From Stromatinia cepivora (lineage: Eukaryota; Ascomycota; Leotiomycetes; Helotiales; Sclerotiniaceae): a stretch of 64,000 bases of DNA. Positions 22,429 through 33,766 of the stretch are shown here, piece after piece. The DNA lies in the NCBI GenBank assembly GCA_014898415.1, contig RCTD01000028.1:186001-250000 (forward strand), in the 5' to 3' direction. A model generated the notes under the pieces. That model ran no database searches. It worked only from the letters and a program-made list of their open reading frames with translations, and had not been told where the DNA came from. The position numbers were made by a program, and so were the translations under genes. Position 1 is the stretch's first letter; every line of letters begins with the position of its first letter.

Positions 22429-25077
22429 ATTGCTTATTGCTTGCGAGGGTCTGGTTAACTTTGAGTTGTGTACGGAGTATATGTAAGCTTGGAAAAGAAA
22501 AGATTTAAGATATCTCTGCTTCTTATCAGCGAGTCCTGGTAGGCTGATAACAGCTGACGAGGGATTGTAGTAAAGCGCTACGTAAATTAATCAATGATCG
22601 ACTTGATCACCTTCTACAACCCTATTTGTAAGAATTACCCCTTTTCAAGAATTCGAGGACTTTTCGGCGTTCAGCCCACCGTTTGAATAATACAAGGCCC
22701 GCTAAGACTCCAAGATTCAGCTACCGGATTACACATCTGTACTTCGACAATATCGGATCTCCGTACTGACAACTTTACAACGATTGTCAAATAAAATACC
22801 TGCTGAGTCCATGTAATATCCAGAGTGACTGTTTCGTCATTCGTCATCTGAAGTCATCTGAAGTCATCTCATGTGCTCCATAAGCTAAAACTCAATAGTA
22901 GCTTCTACAATTACCTCTCCAGCCTCAGCACCACTACACGAAAATATGGTGAACATACAAAATTACAGAATAAGGCAAAGCTGTACTCAATCAACAGTCC
23001 AGTTTCCCAATATGTCAAGTGAGACTAATCTCTTTCTTTGGTGGAATCCTTCGTGCAGATACTTCTAAGGACAATAGATGGGGCAAGCCGCAACCTACTA
23101 CTCGACAGAACGAAACTTGCCCTTGTGATGGACGGATGGACGTCTACCAATCTCGCTAATCCCTTACTCATCATCATTCATCGTTAATCATCGTAATTCT
23201 TTACTTCCTACAGTAGTAAGCATCCTACATTATCTTCCTCGGCTCTCATCAATTCATGATGATTATTCCCCACGATATCCAGGAGTTTCATGGGTAAAAT
23301 CTGATAACAAGGGTTCTTGACGGCTGGCCCCCCAAATGTATATACCAGGTACGTACACAGCCACCATTTTCTGCAACCCCTCAATCCAAATTCCTTATAA
23401 CATTCTATTCATCCATTGCGCCCCTCCAGATTCTCGATACAACCATCATCCTATGTTTCACACGGTAAGTAAGTCTAAAGATAAGAATATCGCAAATCAT
23501 TTCAAGTATACTAAGACTGTATCCATATTTTGTGCCTCATTCTTTCATTTCTTTTTCCATTGATCAACGCAAAGGTTCACACGCATGGAAGGCACGTCGA
23601 ATGTGAAAATAGTATGGCCCCATTAATTACTTAGCTTGATGTTGGTGACTTGGTGTGGTAAATTTGTCGATTGTTCCAGTGCGGTGACATCAGATAAGTT
23701 GTATCTGTTCCAACCCGAAGATTCAAATCCTCATTTATTGCTTGACAATTTTAAATTCCGTTGGCAACTTCGGCTTGTGAGTTGCTTCCCCTTCATTCAC
23801 CCTCCTTCCTCTTCCCAGCCCATGTCGCACTTGTATTATAAATGCGTCGCTAGAACAAGAAGCCTTTATCGCACCAACTATATATTATCAAGTGAACCTA
23901 ACACCACCTGTATTCTGAAAGAAATAGAGCGTGAACACGAGGTTGATATCACACATGTCTTTTGAAAGGACCAACGAGCACGAACATCAATATCATGCAC
24001 TCTCAAATTCCATCCCCCTCCCTTCTGATATGTCGACTCCATCTCCATCTCCAGATCCCAAACCAAACTATAGCCAATGCTCCTCGCGAGGCTCAGCCCT
24101 TCTCTATTTCTTGAACAGCTAATCACAAATAAAGTATAACTGTTCGTGATAGAAACCGAGGTTCGAGATATCCACATCTACTTTATAGGAATTGTAAATT
24201 CAAACACCTATAGGGAGCAACCATAGTATGGAAAGAAATACCTAGAACAGCAGATACGTTCTTTCCAAGCATCTAATAGTCACGAATCTACGATGATCTC
24301 TCCAAAGTATATAAAATCAAAAACACAAAAAGCCGCTATATTCATCCCACAGGATTTGATAGCCAACAATCTCATCGTCAAATTCCACACTAAAAAGGTT
24401 TTTGAACTCTACCACAAACATTGATTTTATTCGGTACATTGTGTCCGCTCAGGACAATGAATCTGCACCTCCATGAGTGAGGTATTAGACTCGTTTAGAA
24501 GATTTTTCTTAACTGTGGACTAAATCTCCTGCTTGCCCTTTACACCTCCACAATCTGGAGCTCTACAACAATAAAGACAGACCATTCTGTGCACTCAATA
24601 GGAACGAATCAGCGTCACCGAAAAAAGAAGAGTCCGAAATTGAAGCTTAACTCGCAAATCGCTTGGGGGGGTTGTGTTACTCCTCGTTTCTTGTCGAATA
24701 GGCTTGCCGGTTTCGATGATAGACCGCTTGACCCCTTCAAATACGCTTTATATAGCATTAAGTGCTCGTTAATATAGTCTCAGGCCTTTTCTTTTTGTAT
24801 ATCGCCTAGATCTTCGATCATGTAATTTAATCTCGTGCCGGATGTCTCACAAACCCACACAAAACCCGAATAACTTCCCCGCAACCAAAAAATGAACTGA
24901 TATCCAGATACCAAATATCTTCTCACCTTCACCATTCTCTCCCATCCATTATATTCTCTCACCATCCACATCCGCAAAATAATCCCAAACAATCCACACT
25001 ATATCCATGCCTCCCGCTCCCTCGTCGCCCTCCAAAATATCTACCTAGTACCATCACCATAAACACACCAAAACAGC
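22429..25077. other. Gene-poor stretch, nothing recognised
   Basis: About 2.6 kb with no supported protein gene; reading frames at 23336-24177 are short and overlap in conflicting frames. Minor repeats: a 10-base unit (GTCATCTGAA) in about two and a half copies at about 22844-22870. It could hold a non-coding RNA or a gene with very short exons that I cannot see. Confidence 0.45.
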
Positions 25078-25085
25078 AAAAAAAA
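25078..25085 (-). terminator. RNA polymerase III T-run terminator of the 5S gene
   Basis: Nine consecutive T on the minus strand (A on plus at 25078-25086, the last overlapping the gene end) directly follow the 3' helix of the 5S rRNA, the standard Pol III stop. Confidence 0.8.
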
Positions 25086-25204
25086 ACATACAACAGTAGG
25101 GATTCGCTGGTGGTCACCCACCCAACTACTAATCCACCGATCTGGAGCTTGTGTATGGCAGAGCGGACGGGATGCCCAATTCTCTTCAGTCTATGGTCGT
25201 ATGT
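25086..25204 (-). rRNA. rrn5: 5S ribosomal RNA (dispersed copy)
   Basis: Read on the minus strand, the 119 bases start ACATACGACCATAG and end GTTGTATGT, so the closing helix I pairs (ACATACGAC with GTTGTATGT). The internal stretches CATCCCGTCCGCTCTGCCA, GGATTAGTAGTTGGGTGGGT and GACCACCAGCGAATCCC are the hallmark loop A/E and internal-control-region sequences of fungal 5S rRNA. Helix II (GACTGAAGAG with CTCCAGATC) still pairs with small bulges although its sequence differs from common fungal 5S types. In filamentous ascomycetes 5S genes are scattered singly, as here. The Pol III T-run follows at once. Confidence 0.93.
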
Positions 25205-25638
25205 GACAGCTGGTGAGGTTTTTGAGGATATATTTTGGATAAGATGGGACAAAGGGTGCTTGGTTTGGGGTGGGAGGTTGGATGTGATGAGATGAGATGA
25301 TAGGATTAAGAAGGATGGGATGGGATGATGGTAATAGAATGTTTGGATAGCTGATAGGTATTGGGAGATTTCGTTCTAAGCTTTGAGAATGTTGTTTCAG
25401 ATACCTGGGCAAGCAATACGTATTTAGCGAAACGCGAAGGGGTTGGAAAGGAATATCGTCATTATGCGGTAGACAAACGGAATATATATGATGTTAACAA
25501 TTGATAGCATCACAAGACTAGGGTCTCTGAATACTTCAGGACCGTTGGAGTGATTAAAAATACTGAATACTTGAAATAAACAAGAAATAGGACCCGCGAA
25601 CTACACAACTCCATACCCCATCCCACTATACACAACCC
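25205..25638. other. Intergenic between 5S and carbonic anhydrase
   Basis: Holds a purine-rich GATGAGATGAGATGATAGG stretch (about 25284-25302). No gene seen. Confidence 0.4.
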
Positions 25639-26262
25639 CTAAACGACCCTTCTTACCCTCCCACTCTCCACCTCATAAAGCCACCCACTAACATCCACCT
25701 TCTCAGGTATAACATCCACCCCCCTCAACCACTCAACATCCCTCCTAACCTCCCCCTCCAAACCTGCAAACGGCTGAAAATCACCCCCAAAGATTTCTAA
25801 CTCTTTTTTTGCCCCTTCCCCTAACCTCTCCTTTACAATCTCAACCGCATCTTCATTCTTAAACGTAAGCATTCCGCATCCAGTATGTTTAACAAGTACA
25901 ATCTCATTCGTACCCAGCAACTGCCGAGAAATAACAAGTGAGCGTAACGCATCTCGTGCAGAAGCTCCCGCATTACGGATTATATGAGCGTCGCCAAGAG
26001 CGATGCCGAAAGCCGCGGAGGGGTCGATGCGAGCATCCATACATGTTACTGGGGATATTAGAAGGATTTAAAAAATTAGGTAAGTTTTGTGGAAGGATGT
26101 ACCAACGGCATATTTCTTAGCAGGTGGAAGTTCTAGATCGCCTCGTGTGAAATTTGCGGCGTATTCCTTGTTGAATTCAATGAAATTTCTTTGAATAGGA
26201 GTCTCGGGATGCGTAATGTATGTCGTTGGCTCTGCTGCTGCGAATGAGATCTCGGCTGGCAT
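25639..26262 (-). CDS. Beta-class carbonic anhydrase-like protein
   Basis: Exons 26262-26103 and 26048-25639, 54-bp intron, phase 1; 189 aa. Joining the exons restores VTCMDARIDP, giving the zinc and dyad residues Cys56, Asp58 and Arg60; His108 and Cys111 follow in VKHTGCGML, completing the Cys-His-Cys zinc site. The spacing and the small size fit the compact beta-class subgroup common in fungi and bacteria, which interconverts CO2 and bicarbonate. No targeting peptide is obvious, so probably cytosolic. An in-frame ATG at 26292 would add ten residues (MQIRQKRRSD). It is divergently arranged with the Nudix gene, 609 bases apart. Confidence 0.92.
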
Positions 26263-26871
26263 GTCTGAACGGCGTTTTTGTCTGATTTGCAAGTGTTTGA
26301 TAATTAGATGAGTCCTGTGTGCTGAGTGTTTAATCGATGAATATTAGTTATGGGTCAACAGTTGGATAGCAAAAAGTTCAATTATCCTTCTATATATGAT
26401 CAATTAAACAAGATCGTATAATCAAAGCTAGATCCAGTAAACACCGGTGGTTCTTTTCAAAGACCGGACAGAAGACGATGGCGCAATCTGGGTACCGATG
26501 GAAGCTCATAGCTCAGATATTTCATCATATTTCGTGTATCACACCATACATGCTGTACAGAGTACTGAGGTGGTTGATCAAAGGGATGCTTATCCAAGAA
26601 AACAGTGTATGAAGAAGTTCATACCAACAAGCCGTGGGGAACCTTGTAAATTGATGATTGTTTATACAATTTATGCAATGTTTATGTATGCTTTATGCAT
26701 TACCCCACATTATCTCAATGACTTCATTCCCTCGACCTCGGCTTGTCGTCTTATACTGAAATACAGAACCTACTAATCAAAATAATCTGGCAAATAATTC
26801 TCATCTCACGCAACCATTCTTCCCTCCTCGCCTACGCTAAATCATAAGAAGGCCGACTATTACTCCCGAGT
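26263..26871. promoter_or_regulatory. Shared divergent promoter, carbonic anhydrase / Nudix
   Basis: About 610 bases between two divergent starts, so probably both promoters. A pyrimidine-rich segment (TTCTCATCTCACGCAACCATTCTTCCCTCC) lies about 50 bases before the Nudix ATG. A frame at 26447-26776 is not considered a gene. Confidence 0.5.
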
Positions 26872-28147
26872 ATGAATAAAGAGATCCAAGACTTGAACTC
26901 GCCCCGAGAAATCCCAATTGAAATAGATGAGAACGAGGTAGAAGAACTTCAACAAAGCATCCTCGAAGCACAATACTTCGATGCAAGTAGTATGGCTCCG
27001 CTTTCCGCGGCGTCTATAGTAAGTAACCTCACACGACATTTACACACCCGCGTGACAAAACTACAACTTGGATTGACACATTGAAAAGGCCGCTCTCGCC
27101 AGACTTCGCGCCTACAAACCACCTCCATTCGACTCAGTATGGAATCTCCTCCCCGTCAGTCGACGAGCCGCAGTCCTCGTCCTCCTCTTCGCAGACCGAC
27201 GAGGAGACCTCCGAGTTGTAATAACCATGCGTTCAAACACGCTCCGAAACTTTTCCGGACAAGCCGCTTTTCCAGGTGGAAAAGCTGATTCACTCTCAGA
27301 GACGCCTTTTGAAATTGCGCGACGAGAAGCAAGTGAGGAAATTGGTCTTCCTAGATATGATCACAAGATTCCAGCGCCGTTTAAGATAGAACATTTGTGT
27401 CAATTACCATCTAGTCTAGCTAGGACTGCTTTAGCCGTACGTCCCTGTGTTGCATTTCTGCACGCCGATGACACGAGTGGGAAAGAGGCTAGTGTGGAAG
27501 AGGATATGATTCCCAGACTCGATGCACGAGAAGTAGCCGCCGTATTTTCCGCCCCGTTCCACAACTTTTTGCGCATCGAAGATGAAGTCAGGAAAGAAGA
27601 TGAATCTTTATTGCCTGGGAAGAAAAGCGATTGGTACAGCGGAGCTTGGCACGAATGGCACGATACGAAGTGGCGTATGCATAATTTCTATGTACCGATC
27701 ACGAACCAAAAGGTGTCGAAGCCAAAGTTTAGAGAAGGGGGGCAGGCTGCTATTGCGGAGGAGCTGGATGAGCAAGAGGAGCAGGGATTAACACGATATA
27801 AAGTCTGGGGGATGACAGCGAGAATTTTGGTTGGTGAGTGGAGAATTTTGGGAGGCAGAGTGGTTGATTGAACGTACATCACTAACTGGAAATATGTAGA
27901 TGCGGCTAGAATTGCATATGGGGAAGAGCCAGATTTTGAGGTAGGTTTCTTGACTATGTGTGATATCACTCGAACCTAATCCATGGAATAGCATAACTCA
28001 CATATCGGAGATGAAGATCTCATTGCGAAATTACAGAGTACGGGTCATCTTGAAGAGAAGATATCAGGTAAAAAGGATGTGACGGCCGCAGAAATCATGG
28101 ATGACAGAAAAGAATTAAAAGAAGAGAAAGCTGAAGCAAAGATCTAG
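26872..28147 (+). CDS. Nudix hydrolase, CoA-pyrophosphatase (Pcd1/NUDT7)-like
   Basis: Exons 26872-27018, 27089-27833, 27900-27940 and 27992-28147; 362 aa, all phases agree. The Nudix fold begins with RRAAVLVLLFADRRGDLRVV, then the CoA-pyrophosphatase signature NFSGQAAFPGGKAD directly before a Nudix box (about residues 112-136) ending ARREASEEIGL, which keeps the R-E-x-x-E-E-x-G metal-binding core. Spacing from the box Gly to the first Glu is one residue longer than the general consensus, as often in this subgroup. Members cleave the pyrophosphate of CoA, acyl-CoA or oxidised CoA and are peroxisomal or mitochondrial; no C-terminal SKL-type PTS1 is present here (the protein ends EAKI). Two insertions (about residues 190-220 and 240-260) are typical of fungal forms. 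Confidence 0.9.
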
Positions 28148-28200
28148 AGCAAACAGATAGTTCAGATTGTTTAATAATTTATTTATTCTTTATTTCTAGG

Positions 28201-30522
28201 TCATCGGCCCTTACCACTGGGCCCCTTTGGAACATCTTGATTTCGATCTTGGTTTCGCACTAGAAGTTTTATTTTTCCGCCACCGATCTCATGACCTTGA
28301 CTCAAAATATCAACCTCTTCCTTTGCACCATCTGCTCCGTTGCTTTCCCTGGATAGTGTCTTGTCATAAGATCTAGCATCAATGCCCAAAATGCCACCTA
28401 CGTTATTTCTGTCACCGGGCACTGAGAACTCGCGGTATGCGTATCTCCATTCGTTCAAAAATGTACGAATGGCTTTACCAACCTTGTCTTTGCCGTTCTT
28501 GCTATGGTGACCAGTGCCTGTAATGGCATATACAGGCCTTGATTCTCTGCTGTTATCTAATAGAACACGTTCTAGGTACTCGACAGCTTCTTCGGGATGA
28601 AGACCATGCAAATCAACGTAAAGCTCCGCGTTTGGGGAGCTGCTCTTGTTACGTTCTTCATAAAGCTCACGAGCTGCTTCCCGATGTGCTTTTCTCATGA
28701 GATCATTCTCACTTTGACCACGAAGACTAAGTGCTTTTGCAGCACGGGCATCATTACGGTTCCAAGCTTGAGCGGCACTAGACTTTGTTAATATAATTTG
28801 TTGTATAACCTGGTGTATTGACCAACCTTTGTAGGAATTTGTTTCTCAAACCACCATGCTTAATTGCATCTTGCCTGGCTTTAAGATATGCTTTATTGGC
28901 TCTGTCTCCGGTTTCTAACCACGGAATATGTTGAGGAGGTGAAATAGCTTGTGCAGCAGCGCTGTTCTCGCCATTGCGGACATTGTTAGAGCTACCGTTT
29001 CTGCCGATCTTCTTCTTGTCTTGCATCATACCAGGGCCCGGTGAAGGCGACAGCTTTACCACGTCCGCAAGAGAGCTTGGGCTGCTGTTTTCTTTGTGGT
29101 TGTGCCCATGACCACCTCGCTTCCCGTGATGCTTTTTGCCCTTTGTAGTCACAGCCCCCAACAATGGAAATGCCTCTGTATCATCCAGAGCTGGAGCTGT
29201 GGGGGCGTCTCTAGCTCGACTACTTGGTCGAGACCGCTGACTCCCATCACTATTATAGCCTTGTAGACTTTTGAAGCCAGGCGGCGGAGTAAAGCCACCC
29301 TGCTGATAGTTGCTGAAAGCATTCGCCGATGAATAAGAATTTGGCCATTGCTCTTGCATTGGTTGTAGAGACGGGAAAGCATTATAATCCTGGAACTGGA
29401 AGCTAGGTTGCGCATTCTGAGTTGGAGGTGTGCTGCCCCCTTCGAGAGAGAGTCTGCTCATGAATGATGAGGGATCGTGGCTGAAGATACAAGTATCTCC
29501 CGCAAGGCAATTGCCCATGACCCAATACCTGTAAAATTATGAGGGAATGTAAATTTACTGGAATGCAGAGAAGCTTACTTGCAAATGTGGTTACTCAAAT
29601 CATGACTAAATCTGCAATCCGCACGTAGACATTGTCCGGTAGATAACCAAAATCGACAAACAACACCACTCCGTTGTTGACCGGCCGGAGTGTTTGGTCG
29701 AGGCACGTCTGCTGCCATAGACTTACCAATCAAGATAGCTTTTGTACCATCTCCTTCTGCTTGTACTGTGGCATCAGCCGACTGGCTATCCATAAACGCA
29801 GCAATGGTAGCGCTCAAATCGTATCCGTGTAAAGCAAGGGCAGCTTCGATTTCTTCAACCGATTTAGAAGGACCAAAAATTGACCGTAACATTTCATGAG
29901 AGCTCATATCATTTTGTTGCGGCGAGATGTATTCAGCAGCGGCAGCGTTAAGTCCGCTTCCTCCGATGGACGATGATGTAATACTAACAGCATCATCATT
30001 CACAAGCCAGTCTACATTTTCACTTCCATAGTCTCCATATATGTCTTGCGTAGGGCTAGTATCGGTCGGAAACTCGTATGCGTTTAAGTTTGGACTATGA
30101 GGGATCGCAGGGCTGGAAAACGCGAGTCGCGGGGAGGGTCGCGGTGAGGTGAAAGGAGAACCCTGGATAGACTTGGTCCGAGAGAAGGATTGTGGCATAA
30201 ACCCATGGGGAGCGAGAGGACTGACTCCAAGGCGAGGGGATGATGATACTGGTGTTCCGACACGTGGGATCTGCCATGGAGCAGGAGATGGTCGACGAAG
30301 GACCGTATGTCGCATTGCCGGTGGTGAGTTAGCGTTCGCAGCGCTTTCGCGATATCGCCATAATACATCCAAAACGGCATTCTCCAGCACTGTCCCTGTC
30401 ATTGTAGTTTCTTTCTTCAGTAGCTCCTCCAATTTATCCGTCTTGTCTTCATCCTCGAGGGTGACATCTTCGAGGATGGGTAGGCAGATCTCATAGGTAT
30501 CGTCGGCTACCATTTTCGCCAA
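28201..30522 (-). CDS. CUE-like / CCCH zinc-finger / Smr-domain protein
   Basis: Exons 30522-29579, 29528-28827 and 28777-28201; 740 aa (737 if the second ATG at 30513 is used). Order: a helical N terminus; a CUE-like ubiquitin-binding segment at about 206-246 (MLRSIFGPSKSVEEIEAALA); two CCCH fingers, Cys289-Cys298-Cys303-His307 and Cys314-Cys322-Cys328-His332; a disordered middle; a DUF1771-like helix around 550-595; and an Smr domain beginning DLHGLHPEEAVEYLE at 604 with the GTGHHSKNGKDKVG loop. Smr domains cut or bind RNA. CUE plus Smr is the layout of yeast Cue2, the no-go-decay endonuclease that cuts mRNA on collided ribosomes. The CCCH fingers add RNA binding. Function by analogy only. 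Its leader carries a C13 tract (G13 on plus, 30633-30645). Confidence 0.88.
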
Positions 30523-32052
30523 GGGTTCTTTAGTAACGATCGGATGAGAATATTGTATTACTGTAGACAGTATTTGTTTCGCAGAAAGTAGAAGTAAAAA
30601 TGAACGTGTGAAAGTTTAAAAGGATAGTTGTTGGGGGGGGGGGGGTTTAAGAAAGGCAAGGTAGGTGAGACCGGAGTTCGCGATTGATACGATCGGGGAA
30701 GGACACCTCGAAAGATGTAATAAGGCAAGGTAATGCGGTAATCCCTAGCAAAGGCTCGTCACAACAAAGACACCAGGCTCTTACATTGTCAGATGAATAC
30801 TCGGTGAGTATATCTTTCCAGTCATAACATCGATTTTATTTAAAAAGCCAGAAAGAGAAAGAAAGGGGATTATTTTCGAAATTGTGTTCAACAAGGTAAG
30901 TTCGTGGGGTTGGAATGTCGGACGGCACTCTAGCTCCCCATAAAGATGATGAGTCTGGCCTATCAAGGTCAGGGTTTCCTTGAATTTTTTTAGAAGAAAT
31001 GTAATATTATTGGTTGAAATGCTGGGTCCATTCGATTTGTACAGCAAGAACTGAGCTAAGCAAATGTACTCCGTAAGATGTATAGTTAATGATTTGGATG
31101 TTCTATAGAGGACGGAATAGGAGGAACCTGAAAGTATCTATTGGTTATTATGTGCTGACTGGAGTTCAACAATGCAGGCGGTGAGTGAGGAAAGAAAATA
31201 CTAAGGGTGGGGTGTGTGTAGGGTTGTGTGTGGTGATTGATGACTTTACTTTGTTGAACACAGAGAGAATCGTAAAGTACTAGGTAATAATCGAGCATGT
31301 ATGATACAAGATGATCTATTTTTGTGGTTTTGCGCAGTGCAAATATTGTAAGATGCAAGCTGCAGTTGGGACTGGGTTGGACTGCCAGTTTCACCATCTG
31401 GGATTACACTTCCAGGCTCACTCACTGTCAACTACCAGGTATCTACAGTGTATAGCCTTTCAGTCCTAGGACATCAGAACATACCTACCCACCCACATAC
31501 CCTTTCCGAAATTTGTTGCCATTGTTTTAACAAATTGCTAAATTGATACTACCTAATAGGTAAGGTATTGATTCATCATGTGATTGATCTCCACGAGCCA
31601 TCGAAGGCTTTATTTCCGGAGACAAAAGTGACGTAGAAGCAAGAGTGCGGCGTTCGCGTTGGAGGTACCATTACAGGTTACTTACTGTAAGATGAACGTC
31701 TCAGATACATATACCACTTGATCCCAATCCCAATCCTTCCAATCAATATCGTATCATTATTTCATTCATCTTTTGATTACCAAGCTACAGTAGTAGTGAG
31801 CATTCCCGTTTTCCCCGTTTCAGAAACACACCAGCACAGCCCTAATGTGCTGGAAAAGTACATCCTAGGTAGAAACCATTTACTAAGTCAACATCCTCAC
31901 TTTGACAACCTCATCAATGCATCTTACGACGATACTGTAGCTCCTTTTCACTACCTAAACTTTCCGATTGTGCGTGATAGAAATCGAGTTCCTGATCAAC
32001 AATCTACGATTTCGGTTTCCACATTACAAGCACAAATCGAACAATTCTTACA
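30523..32052. promoter_or_regulatory. Divergent intergenic region, CCCH-Smr / TVP38
   Basis: About 1.5 kb between divergent starts. It contains a G13 homopolymer at 30633-30645. Several frames upstream of TVP38 (31718-32089) begin with non-ATG codons and were not accepted. No gene seen. Confidence 0.45.
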
Positions 32053-33234
32053 ATGCCGGCCGATTACAGCTCGACAGCGAGAGCATTAGCTCTGCCTATT
32101 AGTCCCCTTGAGTCTCCTCCCTCCTCACCAATTCAACATGCAGAGAGACCACCATGGTCAAGACGTATATCCTCCGGTGTCCGAAGAGCATACAACTCCG
32201 CTTCGCCATACTCCAACCACCCCACTACATCCCTCAAAGATCGAATTCTCCGAAAGGCAGATAAATTACAACGAAAGTGCGTTTCAACATGGCAGAAGCT
32301 TTCTACCTTACAAAAATGTCTTGCCATTGTAGCAGCCATTTTAAACATTGTCTTCGTCGTCCTCTTCCTGGTCTATCAACATCAAATCTTCGCCAGCCTT
32401 GCTCCATTCGCAGAACTCTGGCGGGATCTGCGAGGAGGATGGATGATTCTATGGGCCATGACATTCGTTGCCGCATTCCCACCCCTCATAGGCTACTCCT
32501 CTACCGTCACCATCGCCGGTTTCGTCTACGGAGTTCCCAAAGGCTGGGCCATAGTAGCGACCTCAACAGTAGCAGGCTCTCTCTGTTCATTCTTAGCTTC
32601 TCGAACCATCCTCTCAACCTACGTACATCGCCTCGTGGGCAAAGATAAACGTTTCGAAGCCCTAGCCCTCACGCTCAAACACGATGGTATCAAGATCCTA
32701 TGCATGATTCGTCTCTGCCCTCTCCCATACTCCCTCTCAAATGCCGCCATCGCCACCTTTCCTACCGTACATCCCCTCAACTACGCTCTTGCTACTGCCT
32801 TAGTAACCCCCAAACTCCTCATCCACGTCTTCATTGGCAGTCGCTTGGGTTCACTCGCTGGCGACGAAGGAATGGACACTTCAACCAAGATAATAAACTA
32901 TGCCAGTATAATCATCGGGGGCGGGCTGGGTGCCACAGTCGGCTATATAATCTACCAACGCACCATGGCGCGTGCGAAAGAACTCGAGATAGAGGAGCTC
33001 GAAGCCGCGAATGGCGATGTGGCAGCTGGAAGAAGAGTTGCAGCAGAATACAGCGATGCCAACAATGATGATGCAGCGCTGATGAACGATGATGATATAT
33101 CCTTATGGGACAATAACGATGAACAAGCAAGGTACACGGACTTTGTGGGCGAGGACGAGGGGAATGTTTTTGCGAATGGAGATTTAGATGAAGAGGCGGA
33201 TATTGGCGGGAGGGGAAAGACGACTAGAACTTAG
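32053..33234 (+). CDS. tvp38: TVP38/TMEM64-family Golgi membrane protein (VTT domain)
   Basis: Single exon, 393 aa. Residues about 1-75 are a Ser/Pro-rich cytosolic region. Hydrophobic segments start at about 90 ([20 protein letters not shown]), 130, 150, 245 and 280. The VTT (SNARE-associated Golgi protein / DedA-like) core shows [18 protein letters not shown], a [20 protein letters not shown] re-entrant-like pair, and the [20 protein letters not shown] signature, all typical of Tvp38. Members sit in Golgi or endosome membranes and VTT proteins are linked to lipid scrambling. The C terminus (310-393) is soluble and strongly acidic with N/D-rich patches. ATG at 32053 was taken because no in-frame ATG lies close upstream. 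Confidence 0.92.
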   Translation: MPADYSSTARALALPISPLESPPSSPIQHAERPPWSRRISSGVRRAYNSASPYSNHPTTSLKDRILRKADKLQRKCVSTWQKLSTLQKCLAIVAAILNIVFVVLFLVYQHQIFASLAPFAELWRDLRGGWMILWAMTFVAAFPPLIGYSSTVTIAGFVYGVPKGWAIVATSTVAGSLCSFLASRTILSTYVHRLVGKDKRFEALALTLKHDGIKILCMIRLCPLPYSLSNAAIATFPTVHPLNYALATALVTPKLLIHVFIGSRLGSLAGDEGMDTSTKIINYASIIIGGGLGATVGYIIYQRTMARAKELEIEELEAANGDVAAGRRVAAEYSDANNDDAALMNDDDISLWDNNDEQARYTDFVGEDEGNVFANGDLDEEADIGGRGKTTRT

Positions 33235-33766
33235 ATTTGGTATTGGGTTTTTGGTGGTTTGAAAATCATGATGGTGTATTTTGTATGACATGTATGCTGG
33301 ATATGTGCTGGGTTTGGTTGGGGTTTGATTGTGTCACCACATTTTTGGCGTTGGGGATAAGGGGAGCAATGATTAAAGGGTATATAGTTTATGCATATCT
33401 TCTTTGCATCGGGAGATGATATCGACTTAGAAGGGAAAAAGGGGATAAAGACACTTCACGACCTCAACATCTAAGATTCAATGAACATATTTGCTTGCAG
33501 CATTCTTGGGTCGTTTCTTCTGATCATTTGATTCGTGGTCTTGCGCTTGTTCGCTATTAAATTCTTGAACTACTTAGTATGCCTGCCTGCCTGCCGATCT
33601 GCCTTCCTTGGTCAAGAATCTCTGTGTTGTGCAGAAAAATTATTTGTATTCCTGTAAAAAAACGCCATTTACATCCATTTCATATGCAACGCTAGAACTC
33701 CATCGCTAAAAGGTAAATCCCAAAATCAGTCGCTATGAGAGCCTCCTCGTTAAATCATTTAATCAT
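33235..33766. other. Convergent intergenic region
   Basis: Between the 3' ends of TVP38 and the next minus-strand gene. A tetranucleotide GCCT run (about 33571-33584) is the only structure noted. No gene seen. Confidence 0.45.

Noticed and set aside
31718..32089. 124-codon frame overlapping the TVP38 start
   Set aside because: It begins at TTG rather than ATG and has no recognisable content; no support as an upstream ORF.
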